Origin: Roseovarius litoreus
GTDB taxonomy: Bacteria > Pseudomonadota > Alphaproteobacteria > Rhodobacterales > Rhodobacteraceae
NCBI RefSeq assembly: GCF_900142765.1
Contig: NZ_FRCB01000006.1
Span: 1 to 64,000, forward strand
DNA: 64,000 nucleotides
Direction: 5' to 3'
In this document: piece by piece, positions 40,584 through 50,883 of the stretch
Layout of the letters: each line of letters starts with the position of its first letter
How positions within the stretch are numbered: the first letter of the stretch is position 1
Notes under the pieces: model-generated
Databases searched by the model: none
Told to the model about the DNA's origin: nothing
The model's input: the letters and a program-made list of their open reading frames with translations, nothing else
Translations under genes and position numbers: made by a program

Positions 40584-41382
40584 CATGACGATGCTCGATC
40601 TTGCCCATGCGGCGATGGAGGCCGCGCAGGACGACGGCCAGGCGCGTCTGAGATTTTACGAGGCACTGGCGGCGAGCGAGCTTTTCGTGCTGCTGGAGGA
40701 GGCCGAGGCCGACCCCGGAACGGGCGACGACAGCGTGGTGCCGCGCAGTTTCGAGGTGGAGGGGCATGCTTTCGTGCTGGCCTTCGACCGCGAGGACAGG
40801 TTGGCGGATTTCGCCGGGGGGCCGGCGCCCTATGCGGCGATGACGGGTCGGGCGGTGGCCGAGGCGCTGACCGAGGGCGGGCTTGGACTGGGCGTCAATC
40901 TGGAGGTGGCGCCATCGTCCATCCTGCTGCCGCCCGATGCGGTCGCATGGCTGGCGGGGATCGTGTCGGAGCGGCCCGTGGAGCTGCAGGCGCGCGCCAG
41001 ATCGTTTCGCCCGCCCGCGGGATTGCCGGAACGGCTGTTGACGGGGCTCGATGCGCGGCTGGCCAGCGCCGGGGGGCTGGCCGATCTGGCTTACCTCGTG
41101 GCGGTGGATTACGACACGGGCGCCACGGGGCACATGCTGGGGATCATCGACGCGCTGCCCGGAGCCGAGGATGCGCTGGCGCGGGCGGTGTCGGAAGTGC
41201 TGAGCTTTTCGGGGCTGGAGGCGGCGGCGCTGGATGTGGCGTTCTTTCGCGCCACGGACCCGGCGGCGGCGCGGCTGGCACGGGTCGGGCTGCGCTTCGA
41301 TCTGCCCAGGCCCGAGATCTCGCAGGTCCGGCCCGGCGCCGGGCCGGGCCGGGACCCCGACAGGCCGCCCCGTCTGAGGTAA
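40576..41382 (+). CDS. SseB-like protein
   Basis: 268 residues. N-terminal part (RLRFYEALAASELFVLLEE, SFEVEGHAFVLAFDREDRLADFAGG) matches the SseB N-terminal domain, and the C-terminal half has the usual hydrophobic beta/alpha pattern. Function of these proteins in alphaproteobacteria is not established. Confidence 0.75.
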   Translation: MTDMTMLDLAHAAMEAAQDDGQARLRFYEALAASELFVLLEEAEADPGTGDDSVVPRSFEVEGHAFVLAFDREDRLADFAGGPAPYAAMTGRAVAEALTEGGLGLGVNLEVAPSSILLPPDAVAWLAGIVSERPVELQARARSFRPPAGLPERLLTGLDARLASAGGLADLAYLVAVDYDTGATGHMLGIIDALPGAEDALARAVSEVLSFSGLEAAALDVAFFRATDPAAARLARVGLRFDLPRPEISQVRPGAGPGRDPDRPPRLR

Positions 41383-41420
41383 AGCGTTTCAGGTTTTGTC
41401 TTTGCCTTGACGAGCGAAGG

Positions 41421-41480
41421 CCGGGGGACGCTGTCCCCCGGACCCCCTGGGATATTTATGGCCAGAAGAAACCCTGGATT
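41421..41480 (+). repeat. Hairpin plus GGGATATTTATGGCCAGAAG dispersed motif
   Basis: CCGGGGGAC-GCT-GTCCCCCGG (41421-41441) is a perfect hairpin, followed by GGGATATTTATGGCCAGAAG beginning at 41450. Related motifs occur at about 60050 and 60112. Lies between convergent sseB-like and ghrA genes and may terminate both. Confidence 0.7.
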
Positions 41481-41515
41481 GCGCCCGAGGACGCGCCGTG
41501 GCGCGGCCGGGATGG

Positions 41516-42454
41516 TCAGTAGCCCAAGGCGCGATCCACCAGATGCAGGAAGGGCTCGCCCGCTTCGCCGCGGCGGATGTTCTCGACGATGACGCGGGCC
41601 GCCGAGGCGGGCCGGGTCGTCGAGGCGATATGCGGCGTGACGGTGACGCGGGGATGCGCCCAGTAGGGATGGTCCGCCGGCAGGGGTTCGGTGCGGAACG
41701 TATCCAGCGTGGCATGGGCGACATGGCCCGTATCGAGGGCTGCGAGAAGTGCTGCGTCATCGATGAGCGTGCCGCGCCCGGGGTTGAGGATCATGGCGCC
41801 GGGCGCCATGAGCGAGAGGGTTTCGGCGTTGAGGATGGACTCGGTCTGTGGCGTGCGGGGGAGCAGCAGGATGACGATTTGCGCGGTCGAGAGGGCCGTG
41901 CGAAGGCCCGCATCGCCCGACAGGCAGGTGATGCCCTCGATGGATTTCTGCGACCGGCTCCAGCCGGTGACGGGAAAGCCGAGGGTGCAGAGCGCCTGGG
42001 CGCAGGCCGAGCCGAGCGCGCCGAGGCCGAGGATCGTCACGGGCCGGTCGCAGGCCAGGGGCGGCACGTCGTCGTTGCGCCAGATCCCGTCCTGGTGGAG
42101 CACATGCAGATCGGTGTTCAGATGGTGGCGCAGGGTGTGGCCGGTCACCCATTCGACCATGCCGCGGGTCAGCCCGTCATCGACCATCCGCGCGAGCGGC
42201 TGGGTCAGGGTGGGATTGGTCACGATATCCTCGACCCCGGCCCAGAGGTTCAGCACGGCCTTGGTGCGGGTGTAAGGCGTGAAATCGCGAAGGTCGGAAT
42301 TGGGGGCGTAGACGATGTAATCCACCTCGGCGGCGGGCAGCTGCGTGGAGAGGATCGCGTCCCCAAGGCCCGCGTCGGACAGGGCGCGGCGCAAGGGCTG
42401 TTCGTAATCGTCCCAGCGCTCCGAAGCGGCTGCGAAGAGGATGTTGAGGGTCAT
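41516..42454 (-). CDS. ghrA: Glyoxylate/hydroxypyruvate reductase A
   Basis: 312-residue D-2-hydroxyacid dehydrogenase. NAD(P) loop VTILGLGALGSACAQAL, catalytic Arg in ILLLPRTPQTE/NPGRGTLIDD region, and Glu/His in FRTEPLPADHPYWAHP and TVTPHIAS. Reduces glyoxylate or hydroxypyruvate. Four bases from rodA. Confidence 0.88.
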   Translation of the reverse strand: MTLNILFAAASERWDDYEQPLRRALSDAGLGDAILSTQLPAAEVDYIVYAPNSDLRDFTPYTRTKAVLNLWAGVEDIVTNPTLTQPLARMVDDGLTRGMVEWVTGHTLRHHLNTDLHVLHQDGIWRNDDVPPLACDRPVTILGLGALGSACAQALCTLGFPVTGWSRSQKSIEGITCLSGDAGLRTALSTAQIVILLLPRTPQTESILNAETLSLMAPGAMILNPGRGTLIDDAALLAALDTGHVAHATLDTFRTEPLPADHPYWAHPRVTVTPHIASTTRPASAARVIVENIRRGEAGEPFLHLVDRALGY

Positions 42455-42458
42455 TGCA

Positions 42459-43598
42459 TTACCTTGGTTTGTGGATATGGGCGCTTTGCACGAGGCCGAA
42501 GGCGATCATCAGCACCAGCATCGCCGATCCGCCATAGCTGACCAGGGGCAGGGGCACGCCGACGACGGGCGCGAGCCCCATGACCATCGACATGTTGACG
42601 GCGAAGAACAGGAAGAACGTGACCGCGACCCCGAGGGTCAGAAGCGAGGAAAAGCGATCGCGGTTGGACAGGGCCGTGGCGATGCAGAACACCAGGATCA
42701 GCGTGTAGAGCCCCAGAAGGGAGATGCCGCCGATGAAGCCGAATTCCTCGGCCAGGGTGGTGAAGATGAAATCGGTATGTTTCTCGGGCAGGAAGTTCAG
42801 GCGCGACTGAGTGCCTTGCATGAAGCCGCGCCCCGTCCAGCCGCCCGAGCCGAGGGCGATCTTGGACTGGGTGATGTGATAGCCCGCGCCCAGCGGATCG
42901 GAGGAGGGATCGAGAAACGTGTCGATGCGGCGATACTGGTAATCGGCCAGCATCTGCCAGTCGGTGCCGCGGCTCTGGAACACGGCGGCGATCAGCGAGA
43001 TCCCCAGCGCCACCACCACGGCGAAATAGGCCCAGTGGACGCCGGCCACGAACATCAACATGCCCCCGGCCGCGAGCAGCAGGATCGAGGTGCCCAGATC
43101 GGGCTGGCGCAACACCAGCGCCACCGGCAGAAGGATCAGCCCTACCGGCGCCAGCACCCACAAGGGGCGCGACACACGGCTCATCGGCAGCCAGTCGTAA
43201 TAGGTGGCCAGCATCATTACGAGCGTGATCTTCATCAGCTCGGAGGGTTGCAGCCGCATGAAGCCCAGATCGATCCAGCGCTGCGCGCCCATGCCGACGG
43301 TGCCGAAGAACTCGACCGCGATCAGCAGCACCAGCGACACGCCATAGGCCAGCACGGCCATGTTGCGCCAGAACCAGATCGGCACCATGGCCACGACCAG
43401 CATCACCGAAAGGCCCAGCGCGTAGCGTTTCATCTGCGGCTCGAGCCAGGGGCGGAAAGAGCCGCCGGCCACCGAGTAGAGCATCAGGAAGCCGACACCC
43501 GCCACGGCGGTCAGAAGGATCACAAGGGGCCAGTTGAGATAGAGGATCTTGCGCAGGCCCGTGGGCGTCGTCTTGACGGTGTATTCAAGATAGCTCAT
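42459..43598 (-). CDS. rodA: Peptidoglycan glycosyltransferase RodA
   Basis: 379-residue SEDS membrane protein with about ten helices: RWIDLGFMRLQPSELMKI, LRQPDLGTSILLLAAGG (catalytic Asp), GAGYHITQSKIALGSGG and the C-terminal GVPLPLVSYGGSAML. Polymerises lateral-wall glycan with PBP2. Overlaps mrdA. Confidence 0.95.
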   Translation of the reverse strand: MSYLEYTVKTTPTGLRKILYLNWPLVILLTAVAGVGFLMLYSVAGGSFRPWLEPQMKRYALGLSVMLVVAMVPIWFWRNMAVLAYGVSLVLLIAVEFFGTVGMGAQRWIDLGFMRLQPSELMKITLVMMLATYYDWLPMSRVSRPLWVLAPVGLILLPVALVLRQPDLGTSILLLAAGGMLMFVAGVHWAYFAVVVALGISLIAAVFQSRGTDWQMLADYQYRRIDTFLDPSSDPLGAGYHITQSKIALGSGGWTGRGFMQGTQSRLNFLPEKHTDFIFTTLAEEFGFIGGISLLGLYTLILVFCIATALSNRDRFSSLLTLGVAVTFFLFFAVNMSMVMGLAPVVGVPLPLVSYGGSAMLVLMIAFGLVQSAHIHKPR

Positions 43599-45538
43599 GC
43601 GCGGTCGCTCCCGTCGCGGGAGGGATCCGGGCGGGCGCGGCGCAGCTCTTCCTGCTGGGTCTCGATGCGGGCGCGATCCTTGGCGGGATAGGCGGCAAGC
43701 GGCGGGTCTTCGCCATAGAGCGCCTGCAGGGTGATGTCGCGCGCGATGGGTGCGGCCGCGGTCGAGCCGCCGCCGCCATGCTCGACCACCACCGCCACCG
43801 CGATCCGGGGCGCGTCATAGGGCGCGTAATTCACGTAAAGCGCGTGGTCGCGGCGTTCCCAGGGCAGGTCGGCATTGCGGGTCACGCCGCGCGCGCGTTC
43901 GGCGGCGGTGATGTTGCGCACCTGGCTGGTGCCGGTCTTGCCGGCCATGCGGAAGGCGTCTTCGATGATGCGGCTGGAATAGGCGGTGCCACGACGATGG
44001 TTGGACACGTCGAACATCGCCTTGCGCACCTCGCGCAGGATGTTTTCGTTCAGGCCCAGATCTTCGGGCGGGCGGATCGGTTGTTCGACCCCGTCGATGG
44101 ATTTGACGAGTCGGGGCATGACGGCGCGATTGGTGGCGAGCCGGGCCGTCATCACCGCCAGTTGCAGCGGGGTGGACAGAACGAAGCCCTGACCGATCGC
44201 GGCGTTGACGCTGTCGCCGATCACCCAGTCCTCGCCACGGTTGGCGCGCTTCCAGTCGCGGTCGGGCATGAGGCCGGCGGCGACCGAGGTGAGCGGCAGG
44301 TCGAACTGCTCTCCGAGGCCAAGGCGGCGGGCCATGGCGCTTATCTTTTCGATCCCGGTGCGCAGGGCGACATCGTAGTAATAGACATCGCAGCTTTCGA
44401 CCAGTGATCCGTGCATGTCCATGTTGCCATGGCCCGAGCGTTTCCAGCAGTGAAAGCGGCGGCCACTGACCTCGAGATGACCGGGGCAGTAGACGGTTTC
44501 GTTGAGATCGACCTGCCCGTCTTCGAGTGCGGCGAGCGCGGTGACCATCTTGAAGGTCGAGCCGGGGGGATACATCCCCTGCACCGCCTTGTTGGGCAGG
44601 GGGCGATACTTGTTGTCCAGAAGCGCCTGGTAATCGGCGACCGAGATGCCGCGCACGAAGAGGTTGGGATCGAAGCTGGGTGCCGAGGCGCAGGCCAGCA
44701 GATCGCCGGTTTCGCAATCCATCACCACGGCGGCGGCGCTTTCGCCATAAAGGCGGGCATGGATATAGGATTGCAGGTCGTTGTCTATGGTGATCTGGAC
44801 ATCGGCGCCGGCCTCGCCCTCGACCCGGTCCAGTTCGCGCATGACCCGGCCCGAGGCGTTCACCTCGACCCGCTTTGTGCCGGCCTTGCCACGCAGAAGG
44901 TCTTCTTGGCGGGCTTCGAGGCCGATCTTGCCGATCTGGAAGCGCGGGATCAGCAGCAGTTGGTCGGGCGCGTCGATCCGTTCCAGATCGCGTTCGCTGA
45001 CCGGCCCGACATAGCCCACGACATGGGCATAATCGGGCCCCTGGGGATAGCGCCGCGAGAGGCCCACTTCGGGGGTCACGCCCGGCAGGGCGGGGGTGTT
45101 GACGGCGACGCGGCTTATGTCTTCCCATGTCACGCGGTCGGCGATGGTGACGGGCGTGTCGCCACGCAGCTCGTTCAGGGCGCGGCGGGCGCGCTCGAGT
45201 TCGGCGGGGTCCAGTTCGACCAGTCTGGCCAGCCGGGAAATCACCTCGTCGACATCGCCGGCCTCTTCGCGGACCATGGTGATGCGGTAGCTGGGCACGT
45301 TTTCCGCCACGATGGCGCCGTCGCGATCGAAGATCCGGCCCCGCGCCGGGGGAATGAGGCGGATATTGATGCGGTTTTCATCGGCCAGAAGGCGGAATTG
45401 ATCGGCCTGTTCGACCTGCATGAAGCGCATCCGAAGCGCCAGCAGGCCGACGAAGCCGGCCATCGCGCCGCCCACGATCAGGCCGCGCCGGGTGATCCGG
45501 CGCTGGCTTTCGGCGTTATCCTTGGGAGGGCGTCTCAT
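43595..45538 (-). CDS. mrdA: Penicillin-binding protein 2
   Basis: 647 residues. One N-terminal helix (LIVGGAMAGFVGLLALRM), dimerisation domain (NRINIRLIPPARGRIFDRDG), and transpeptidase with SxxK (PPGSTFKMVT, about residue 327), SxN-type SCD (about 382) and KTGT (about 534). Crosslinks the lateral wall. The ATG at 45538 is preceded by GGGAGGG; a longer antisense-like frame upstream overlaps mreD and is not used. Confidence 0.95.
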   Translation of the reverse strand: MRRPPKDNAESQRRITRRGLIVGGAMAGFVGLLALRMRFMQVEQADQFRLLADENRINIRLIPPARGRIFDRDGAIVAENVPSYRITMVREEAGDVDEVISRLARLVELDPAELERARRALNELRGDTPVTIADRVTWEDISRVAVNTPALPGVTPEVGLSRRYPQGPDYAHVVGYVGPVSERDLERIDAPDQLLLIPRFQIGKIGLEARQEDLLRGKAGTKRVEVNASGRVMRELDRVEGEAGADVQITIDNDLQSYIHARLYGESAAAVVMDCETGDLLACASAPSFDPNLFVRGISVADYQALLDNKYRPLPNKAVQGMYPPGSTFKMVTALAALEDGQVDLNETVYCPGHLEVSGRRFHCWKRSGHGNMDMHGSLVESCDVYYYDVALRTGIEKISAMARRLGLGEQFDLPLTSVAAGLMPDRDWKRANRGEDWVIGDSVNAAIGQGFVLSTPLQLAVMTARLATNRAVMPRLVKSIDGVEQPIRPPEDLGLNENILREVRKAMFDVSNHRRGTAYSSRIIEDAFRMAGKTGTSQVRNITAAERARGVTRNADLPWERRDHALYVNYAPYDAPRIAVAVVVEHGGGGSTAAAPIARDITLQALYGEDPPLAAYPAKDRARIETQQEELRRARPDPSRDGSDRA

Positions 45539-46074
45539 GCGCGGCTCTCGAATGCGTCGATATCGCCGGGGGCGATCTTGCGGACCCCGAAGGCGGTGTG
45601 AGAGATCAGCGCGACCACGGGATAGACCATGAGCGTCAGGACCAGCTGCATCAGGCTGAGGCCGAGCGGCGCCTGATCCACCATCAGGATCGCAAGGATG
45701 ATGCGGTAGCCAAGCGTCATGGCGACCAGCGTCGTGGCGACGCTGACCCATTCCACCGCGAAGGTCAGATCGCGCAGGCCCGGTTCACGGGCGCGCAGGG
45801 TCTGACTGCCGAGCAGGACCAGCGCCGCCCAGAGGCCCGGCGGGCGCTGAAACAGCAGATCGGTCAGCAAAAACAGTCCGGCGATCAGCAGGGGCGGCAC
45901 GAAATCAGGGCGCCTGAGCACCCATGCGAAGGTCAGGGCGAGCATGACATCCGGCCCGGCCCAGCCCCGCGGCAGGAGTTGCAGCGGCAAGAGGTGCAGG
46001 AAGATCAGCAGCAGGCAGAGCACCCCGAAGAGCATGCGCATGGCCCAGCGGCTTTGGTGTCTGCGCTCAGCCAT
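45535..46074 (-). CDS. mreD: Rod shape-determining protein MreD
   Basis: 179-residue membrane protein with five or six helices (LFGVLCLLLIFLHLLPLQLLP, then PDVMLALTFAWVLRRPDFVPP). Position between mreC and mrdA fixes the call; it overlaps both. Confidence 0.88.
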   Translation of the reverse strand: MAERRHQSRWAMRMLFGVLCLLLIFLHLLPLQLLPRGWAGPDVMLALTFAWVLRRPDFVPPLLIAGLFLLTDLLFQRPPGLWAALVLLGSQTLRAREPGLRDLTFAVEWVSVATTLVAMTLGYRIILAILMVDQAPLGLSLMQLVLTLMVYPVVALISHTAFGVRKIAPGDIDAFESRA

Positions 46075-47008
46075 TGCCGGCCTCCACAGGCGTCGGGGCG
46101 GCGTCGGGCGCGGCTTCGGGATCGGGGCCGCCCGAGCTTTCGGGCAGGCTTGCCGGCGCGATCAGGCGGCCCGGATCGCCGATGGTTTCGGTGCCGTAGC
46201 TGCGCAGCACGCGCAGAAACTCGAGCCGTTCGTAATCGGCGGCAAGTCGTGCGCGCATCCGGCCACCGGGATCCTGCGCCAGTTGCCCGACCAGCAGACC
46301 GGCGGGGAACACCCCGCCATCGCCCGAGGTGAGTATGCGGTCGCCGGGGCGCACCTGATCGGGGGTTTCGATGAAATCGACATAGGGCGCTGCGCTGTTG
46401 TCGCCGATCAGCAGGGCGCGTTGGCCCGAGGGCTGCACCGTCACGGGGATGCGGCTGGAGGTGTCGGTCAGCAACACCACCCGGGCGGTCCTGTCGCCCA
46501 CGCCCGAGATGCGCCCCACGAGGCCCAGCCCGTCCATCGCGGCCCAGCCATCGACGATGCCATCGCGCCCGCCGACATTCAGCAGCACCGATTGCCGGAA
46601 GGGCGAGCCGCTATCGGCCATCACGACGCCGGTGACATAGGTCAGGCGCGGATCGAGCTGCACGTTGTTGAGGTCCAGAAGGCGGGCGTTTTCCTGTTCG
46701 AGTTGCAGAGCGGCCTCTCTCCAGGCTTTCATCTGCTGCAATTCGCGGCGCAATTCCTGGTTCTGGCGATAGATGCGCTGATAACTCTGGAAGTCGCGCA
46801 GGATGTTGACCGTCGCGGTCACCGGGGCCATGGCCCAGTCGAAGCTGGGCACGACCGTGTCGATCACCTGAGCGCGGAACCGTTCGACCCGGGGGCTGTC
46901 GATGCGCCACAGAAGGAACAGGGCGATCAGGCACAACAAAATAACACCGATCAGCAGACGCTTGAGCGGTCCGGTGTAGTCGTCAGCCTTTGCGCGGTCC
47001 CTTGCCAA
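46067..47008 (-). CDS. mreC: Cell shape protein MreC
   Basis: 313 residues: N-terminal helix (LLIGVILLCLIALFLLW), coiled coil (YRQNQELRRELQQMKAW) and periplasmic beta domain (VMADSGSPFRQSVLLNVGGRDG, GLVGRISGVGDRTARVVLLTD). The C-terminus is acidic and Pro/Ala-rich. Links MreB to the wall machinery. Confidence 0.92.
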   Translation of the reverse strand: MARDRAKADDYTGPLKRLLIGVILLCLIALFLLWRIDSPRVERFRAQVIDTVVPSFDWAMAPVTATVNILRDFQSYQRIYRQNQELRRELQQMKAWREAALQLEQENARLLDLNNVQLDPRLTYVTGVVMADSGSPFRQSVLLNVGGRDGIVDGWAAMDGLGLVGRISGVGDRTARVVLLTDTSSRIPVTVQPSGQRALLIGDNSAAPYVDFIETPDQVRPGDRILTSGDGGVFPAGLLVGQLAQDPGGRMRARLAADYERLEFLRVLRSYGTETIGDPGRLIAPASLPESSGGPDPEAAPDAAPTPVEAGNG

Positions 47009-47040
47009 CGGTGCCCCCTTCCATGCAAAGGTTGGGTGCT

Positions 47041-48198
<1,158 letters not shown>

Positions 48199-48224
48199 TC
48201 AGCGCCAAACTGCCGTAGGGGAGG

Positions 48225-48299
48225 TGGTGCTGCTGGGGAGGATTGAACTCCCGACCTCACCCTTACCAAGGGTGCGCTCTACCACTGAGCTACAGCAGC
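48225..48299 (-). tRNA. tRNA-Thr (GGT anticodon)
   Basis: The reverse strand folds as a tRNA: acceptor GCTGCTG/CAGCAGC, D arm GCTCAGTGGTAGAGC, anticodon stem CACCC/GGGTG with loop CTTGGTAA (anticodon GGT), T arm GGGAGTTCAATCCTCCC, discriminator A and encoded CCA. Confidence 0.96.
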
Positions 48300-48385
48300 A
48301 ACGTGTGGCGCGGTGCTTAGACCCTAATTCCAAATGGTGCAAGCCCAATCTGGACGCTTTTTGAGCCCTGCTGTAGAGAGGGAGA

Positions 48386-48553
48386 ATGAACCCGAAAGAC
48401 CCCATAAAAAAGGCCGCGACCGCGGCGCAAAGCCGGGAAGACCGTTTGAAATCGGCCTTGAAGGCCAATCTTGCGCGACGTAAGGCGCAGGCACGCGCCC
48501 GATCCGGTGACGAGGCGGCGGACAGGCCAGAGGCCCCCGAGGACAAGGACTAG
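48386..48553 (+). CDS. Small basic protein upstream of murA
   Basis: 55-residue ORF starting ATGAACCCG after a GAGAGGGAGA ribosome site and ending five bases before murA. It is charged and helical ([20 protein letters not shown], then KAQARARSG), with no membrane segment. Similar short Lys/Arg/Ala-rich proteins precede murA in related bacteria, to my recollection. Function unknown. Confidence 0.7.
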   Translation: MNPKDPIKKAATAAQSREDRLKSALKANLARRKAQARARSGDEAADRPEAPEDKD

Positions 48554-48558
48554 AGCAG

Positions 48559-49827
48559 ATGGATTCGATTATCGTCACGGGCAATGGTCCGTTGAAGGGC
48601 CAGATCCCGATCGCCGGCGCAAAGAACGCGTGTCTTACACTGATGCCCGCCACGCTTCTGAGCGAAGAACCGCTGACCCTGACCAATGCGCCGCGGCTGA
48701 GCGACATCAAGACCATGTCGCTGCTGCTGCAATCGCTTGGCGCCGAGGTGACGCAATTGCAGGGCGGGCAGGTTCTGGTGATGTCGAGCCATGCGCTGGA
48801 CAATCACGTGGCCGATTACGAGATCGTCCGCAAGATGCGCGCCTCGATCCTCGTGCTGGGGCCGATGCTGGCGCGCGATGGTCATGCGGTGGTGTCGCTG
48901 CCGGGCGGGTGCGCCATCGGCGCGCGGCCCGTCGATTTGCATTTGCGCGCGCTCGAGGCGATGGGCGCGCAGCTTGAGCTGAAGGAAGGCTATGTGCATG
49001 CCCGCGCGCCCGGAGGGTTGAAAGGTGGCATCGTGGAGTTTCCGCTGGTGTCGGTGGGGGCCACGGAAAACGCGCTCATGGCGGCGACGCTGGCCAAGGG
49101 AACGACCGTTCTGAAGAATGCCGCGCGCGAACCCGAAATCGTCGATCTGGCCGTCTGCCTGCGGCGCATGGGCGCGCAGATCGAAGGCGAGGGCACCGGC
49201 ACGATCACCATCGAGGGCGTTGACCGGCTCAACGGGGCGACCCATCCGGTTGTCGCCGACCGCATCGAGTTGGGCACATATATGCTGGCCCCCGCGATCT
49301 GCGGTGGCGAGGTCGAGTGTCTTGGCGGGCGCATGGATCTGGTGGGGGCGTTCTGCGAAAAGCTGCACGAGGCCGGGATCGATGTGACCGAAACCGAAAA
49401 GGGCCTGCTGGTGACGCGCGGCGATGGGCGGGTGAAGGCGGTCGATGTGGTCACCGAGCCTTTCCCCGGCTTTCCCACCGATCTGCAGGCGCAGATGATG
49501 GCGCTGATGTGCACAGCCGAGGGCACCAGCGTTCTGGAAGAGCGGATCTTCGAGAACCGCTTCATGCATGCGCCCGAACTGATGCGGATGGGAGCTCGCA
49601 TCGACGTGCAGGGCGGCGTTGCGCGGGTGACCGGGGTGGAGCGCCTGAAGGGCGCGCCGGTGATGGCCACCGATCTGCGTGCCAGTGTCTCGCTGATTCT
49701 GGCCGGACTGGCCGCCGAGGGCGAGACGATCGTCAATCGGGTCTACCACCTCGATCGGGGATATGAGAGGGTCGAGGAGAAGCTTGGCAATGTGGGCGCC
49801 CATATAGAGCGGGTATCGGGGCAATGA
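48559..49827 (+). CDS. murA: UDP-N-acetylglucosamine 1-carboxyvinyltransferase
   Basis: 422 residues. [17 protein letters not shown] (Lys/Asn of the substrate site), [15 protein letters not shown] containing the PEP-reactive Cys, and [10 protein letters not shown]. First committed step of peptidoglycan synthesis. Overlaps the DUF2948 gene by ATGA. Confidence 0.96.
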   Translation: MDSIIVTGNGPLKGQIPIAGAKNACLTLMPATLLSEEPLTLTNAPRLSDIKTMSLLLQSLGAEVTQLQGGQVLVMSSHALDNHVADYEIVRKMRASILVLGPMLARDGHAVVSLPGGCAIGARPVDLHLRALEAMGAQLELKEGYVHARAPGGLKGGIVEFPLVSVGATENALMAATLAKGTTVLKNAAREPEIVDLAVCLRRMGAQIEGEGTGTITIEGVDRLNGATHPVVADRIELGTYMLAPAICGGEVECLGGRMDLVGAFCEKLHEAGIDVTETEKGLLVTRGDGRVKAVDVVTEPFPGFPTDLQAQMMALMCTAEGTSVLEERIFENRFMHAPELMRMGARIDVQGGVARVTGVERLKGAPVMATDLRASVSLILAGLAAEGETIVNRVYHLDRGYERVEEKLGNVGAHIERVSGQ

Positions 49828-50294
49828 CACGAGACGCCACATTCGAAGAGGGCCGCGAGGCGCCGCTGAACCTTGGCGCGCTCGATCCGGACGATCTGCA
49901 GGTGATGTCGTCGCTTGCGCAGGATGCGATCTTTCCGATCACCGAGATGACGTGGCGCCCGGCCGAGCGGCGCTTTGCGCTGCTGCTGAACCGGTTTCGC
50001 TGGGAAGACGAGGGGCGGCGGCGGCACGATCCCGAACGGGTGCAGTCGGTTCTGGTGATCGACAATGTTCTGAAGGTGGCGAGCCAAGGCATCGACCGGG
50101 ACGACCGCGACACCATCCTGTCCCTGCTGTCGGTCACCTTCGAGCCGGGCGAGGAAGGCGCGGGGCATGTGCTGCTGACACTGGCGGGCGATGGTGCGAT
50201 CCGGCTTGAGATCGAGGCGCTCGAGGTCACGCTGAAAGACGTGACGCGGCCCTATCGCGCGCCATCGCGCAAGGTGCCGCGCCACGAGCCGTGA
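49824..50294 (+). CDS. DUF2948 family protein
   Basis: 156 residues. [48 protein letters not shown]-type opening and VTFEPGEE are typical of this alphaproteobacterial family, usually found with murA or hisD. Role unknown. Confidence 0.85.
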   Translation: MTRDATFEEGREAPLNLGALDPDDLQVMSSLAQDAIFPITEMTWRPAERRFALLLNRFRWEDEGRRRHDPERVQSVLVIDNVLKVASQGIDRDDRDTILSLLSVTFEPGEEGAGHVLLTLAGDGAIRLEIEALEVTLKDVTRPYRAPSRKVPRHEP

Positions 50295-50299
50295 CGGCG

Positions 50300-50698
50300 T
50301 TATTGCTGGATCGATTCCAGATAGAGCGCCAGCGACAGGATACGCCCGCGCACCATCACTTCGCGGCCATAGGGTCCGGCATCTACCATATCCGCCTGGA
50401 ACCGCTTGCCCCAGACCGGCATGGGATAGCCGTGGCCCTTGATGCCCTGTCGTCCGTCGATCGTCTGGATCACGGTCAGCATCGGGAATTCCCCGTCATT
50501 CTGTGCGCTGAGATTGGTCAGCGGCGGCACGGTCACCGTCATCAGATCGGCCAGCGGCCCGTTGCCGTCGGCGGCTTCGCCGTGGCATGAGGCACAACTG
50601 CTCATGTATTCTTCCTTGCCGGTCTCGTCCGCTATTGCGGCCCCCGCCAGTGTGAGGGCTGCCAGAATTCCCAGTCCGTGTTGCTTTGCAAAAAACAT
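50300..50698 (-). CDS. Small periplasmic c-type cytochrome
   Basis: 132 residues with a signal peptide (LGILAALTLAGAAIA|DETG), one haem motif CASCH and the axial Met candidate in GYPMPVWGKRF. Ribosome site AAGGGAGATAAGG fixes the ATG at 50698. Carries electrons in the periplasm; partner unknown. It is opposite in direction to both neighbours. Confidence 0.85.
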   Translation of the reverse strand: MFFAKQHGLGILAALTLAGAAIADETGKEEYMSSCASCHGEAADGNGPLADLMTVTVPPLTNLSAQNDGEFPMLTVIQTIDGRQGIKGHGYPMPVWGKRFQADMVDAGPYGREVMVRGRILSLALYLESIQQ

Positions 50699-50883
50699 CC
50701 TTATCTCCCTTGGTTCAGGTCGCGCGCTTTGCTGATGCGTCTGCCGGTGCCATCTTTGCATCCGTTGGCGTTCATGCTTTGACGGGCGTCAATGGTGCGT
50801 TGTTTTGATTGTGCGGGGTGGGCCATGTGGCTTGTGAAGCGCCCCACTTCGTTCTAAGGGTTCGGCCTGCAAGGAGACGAGAA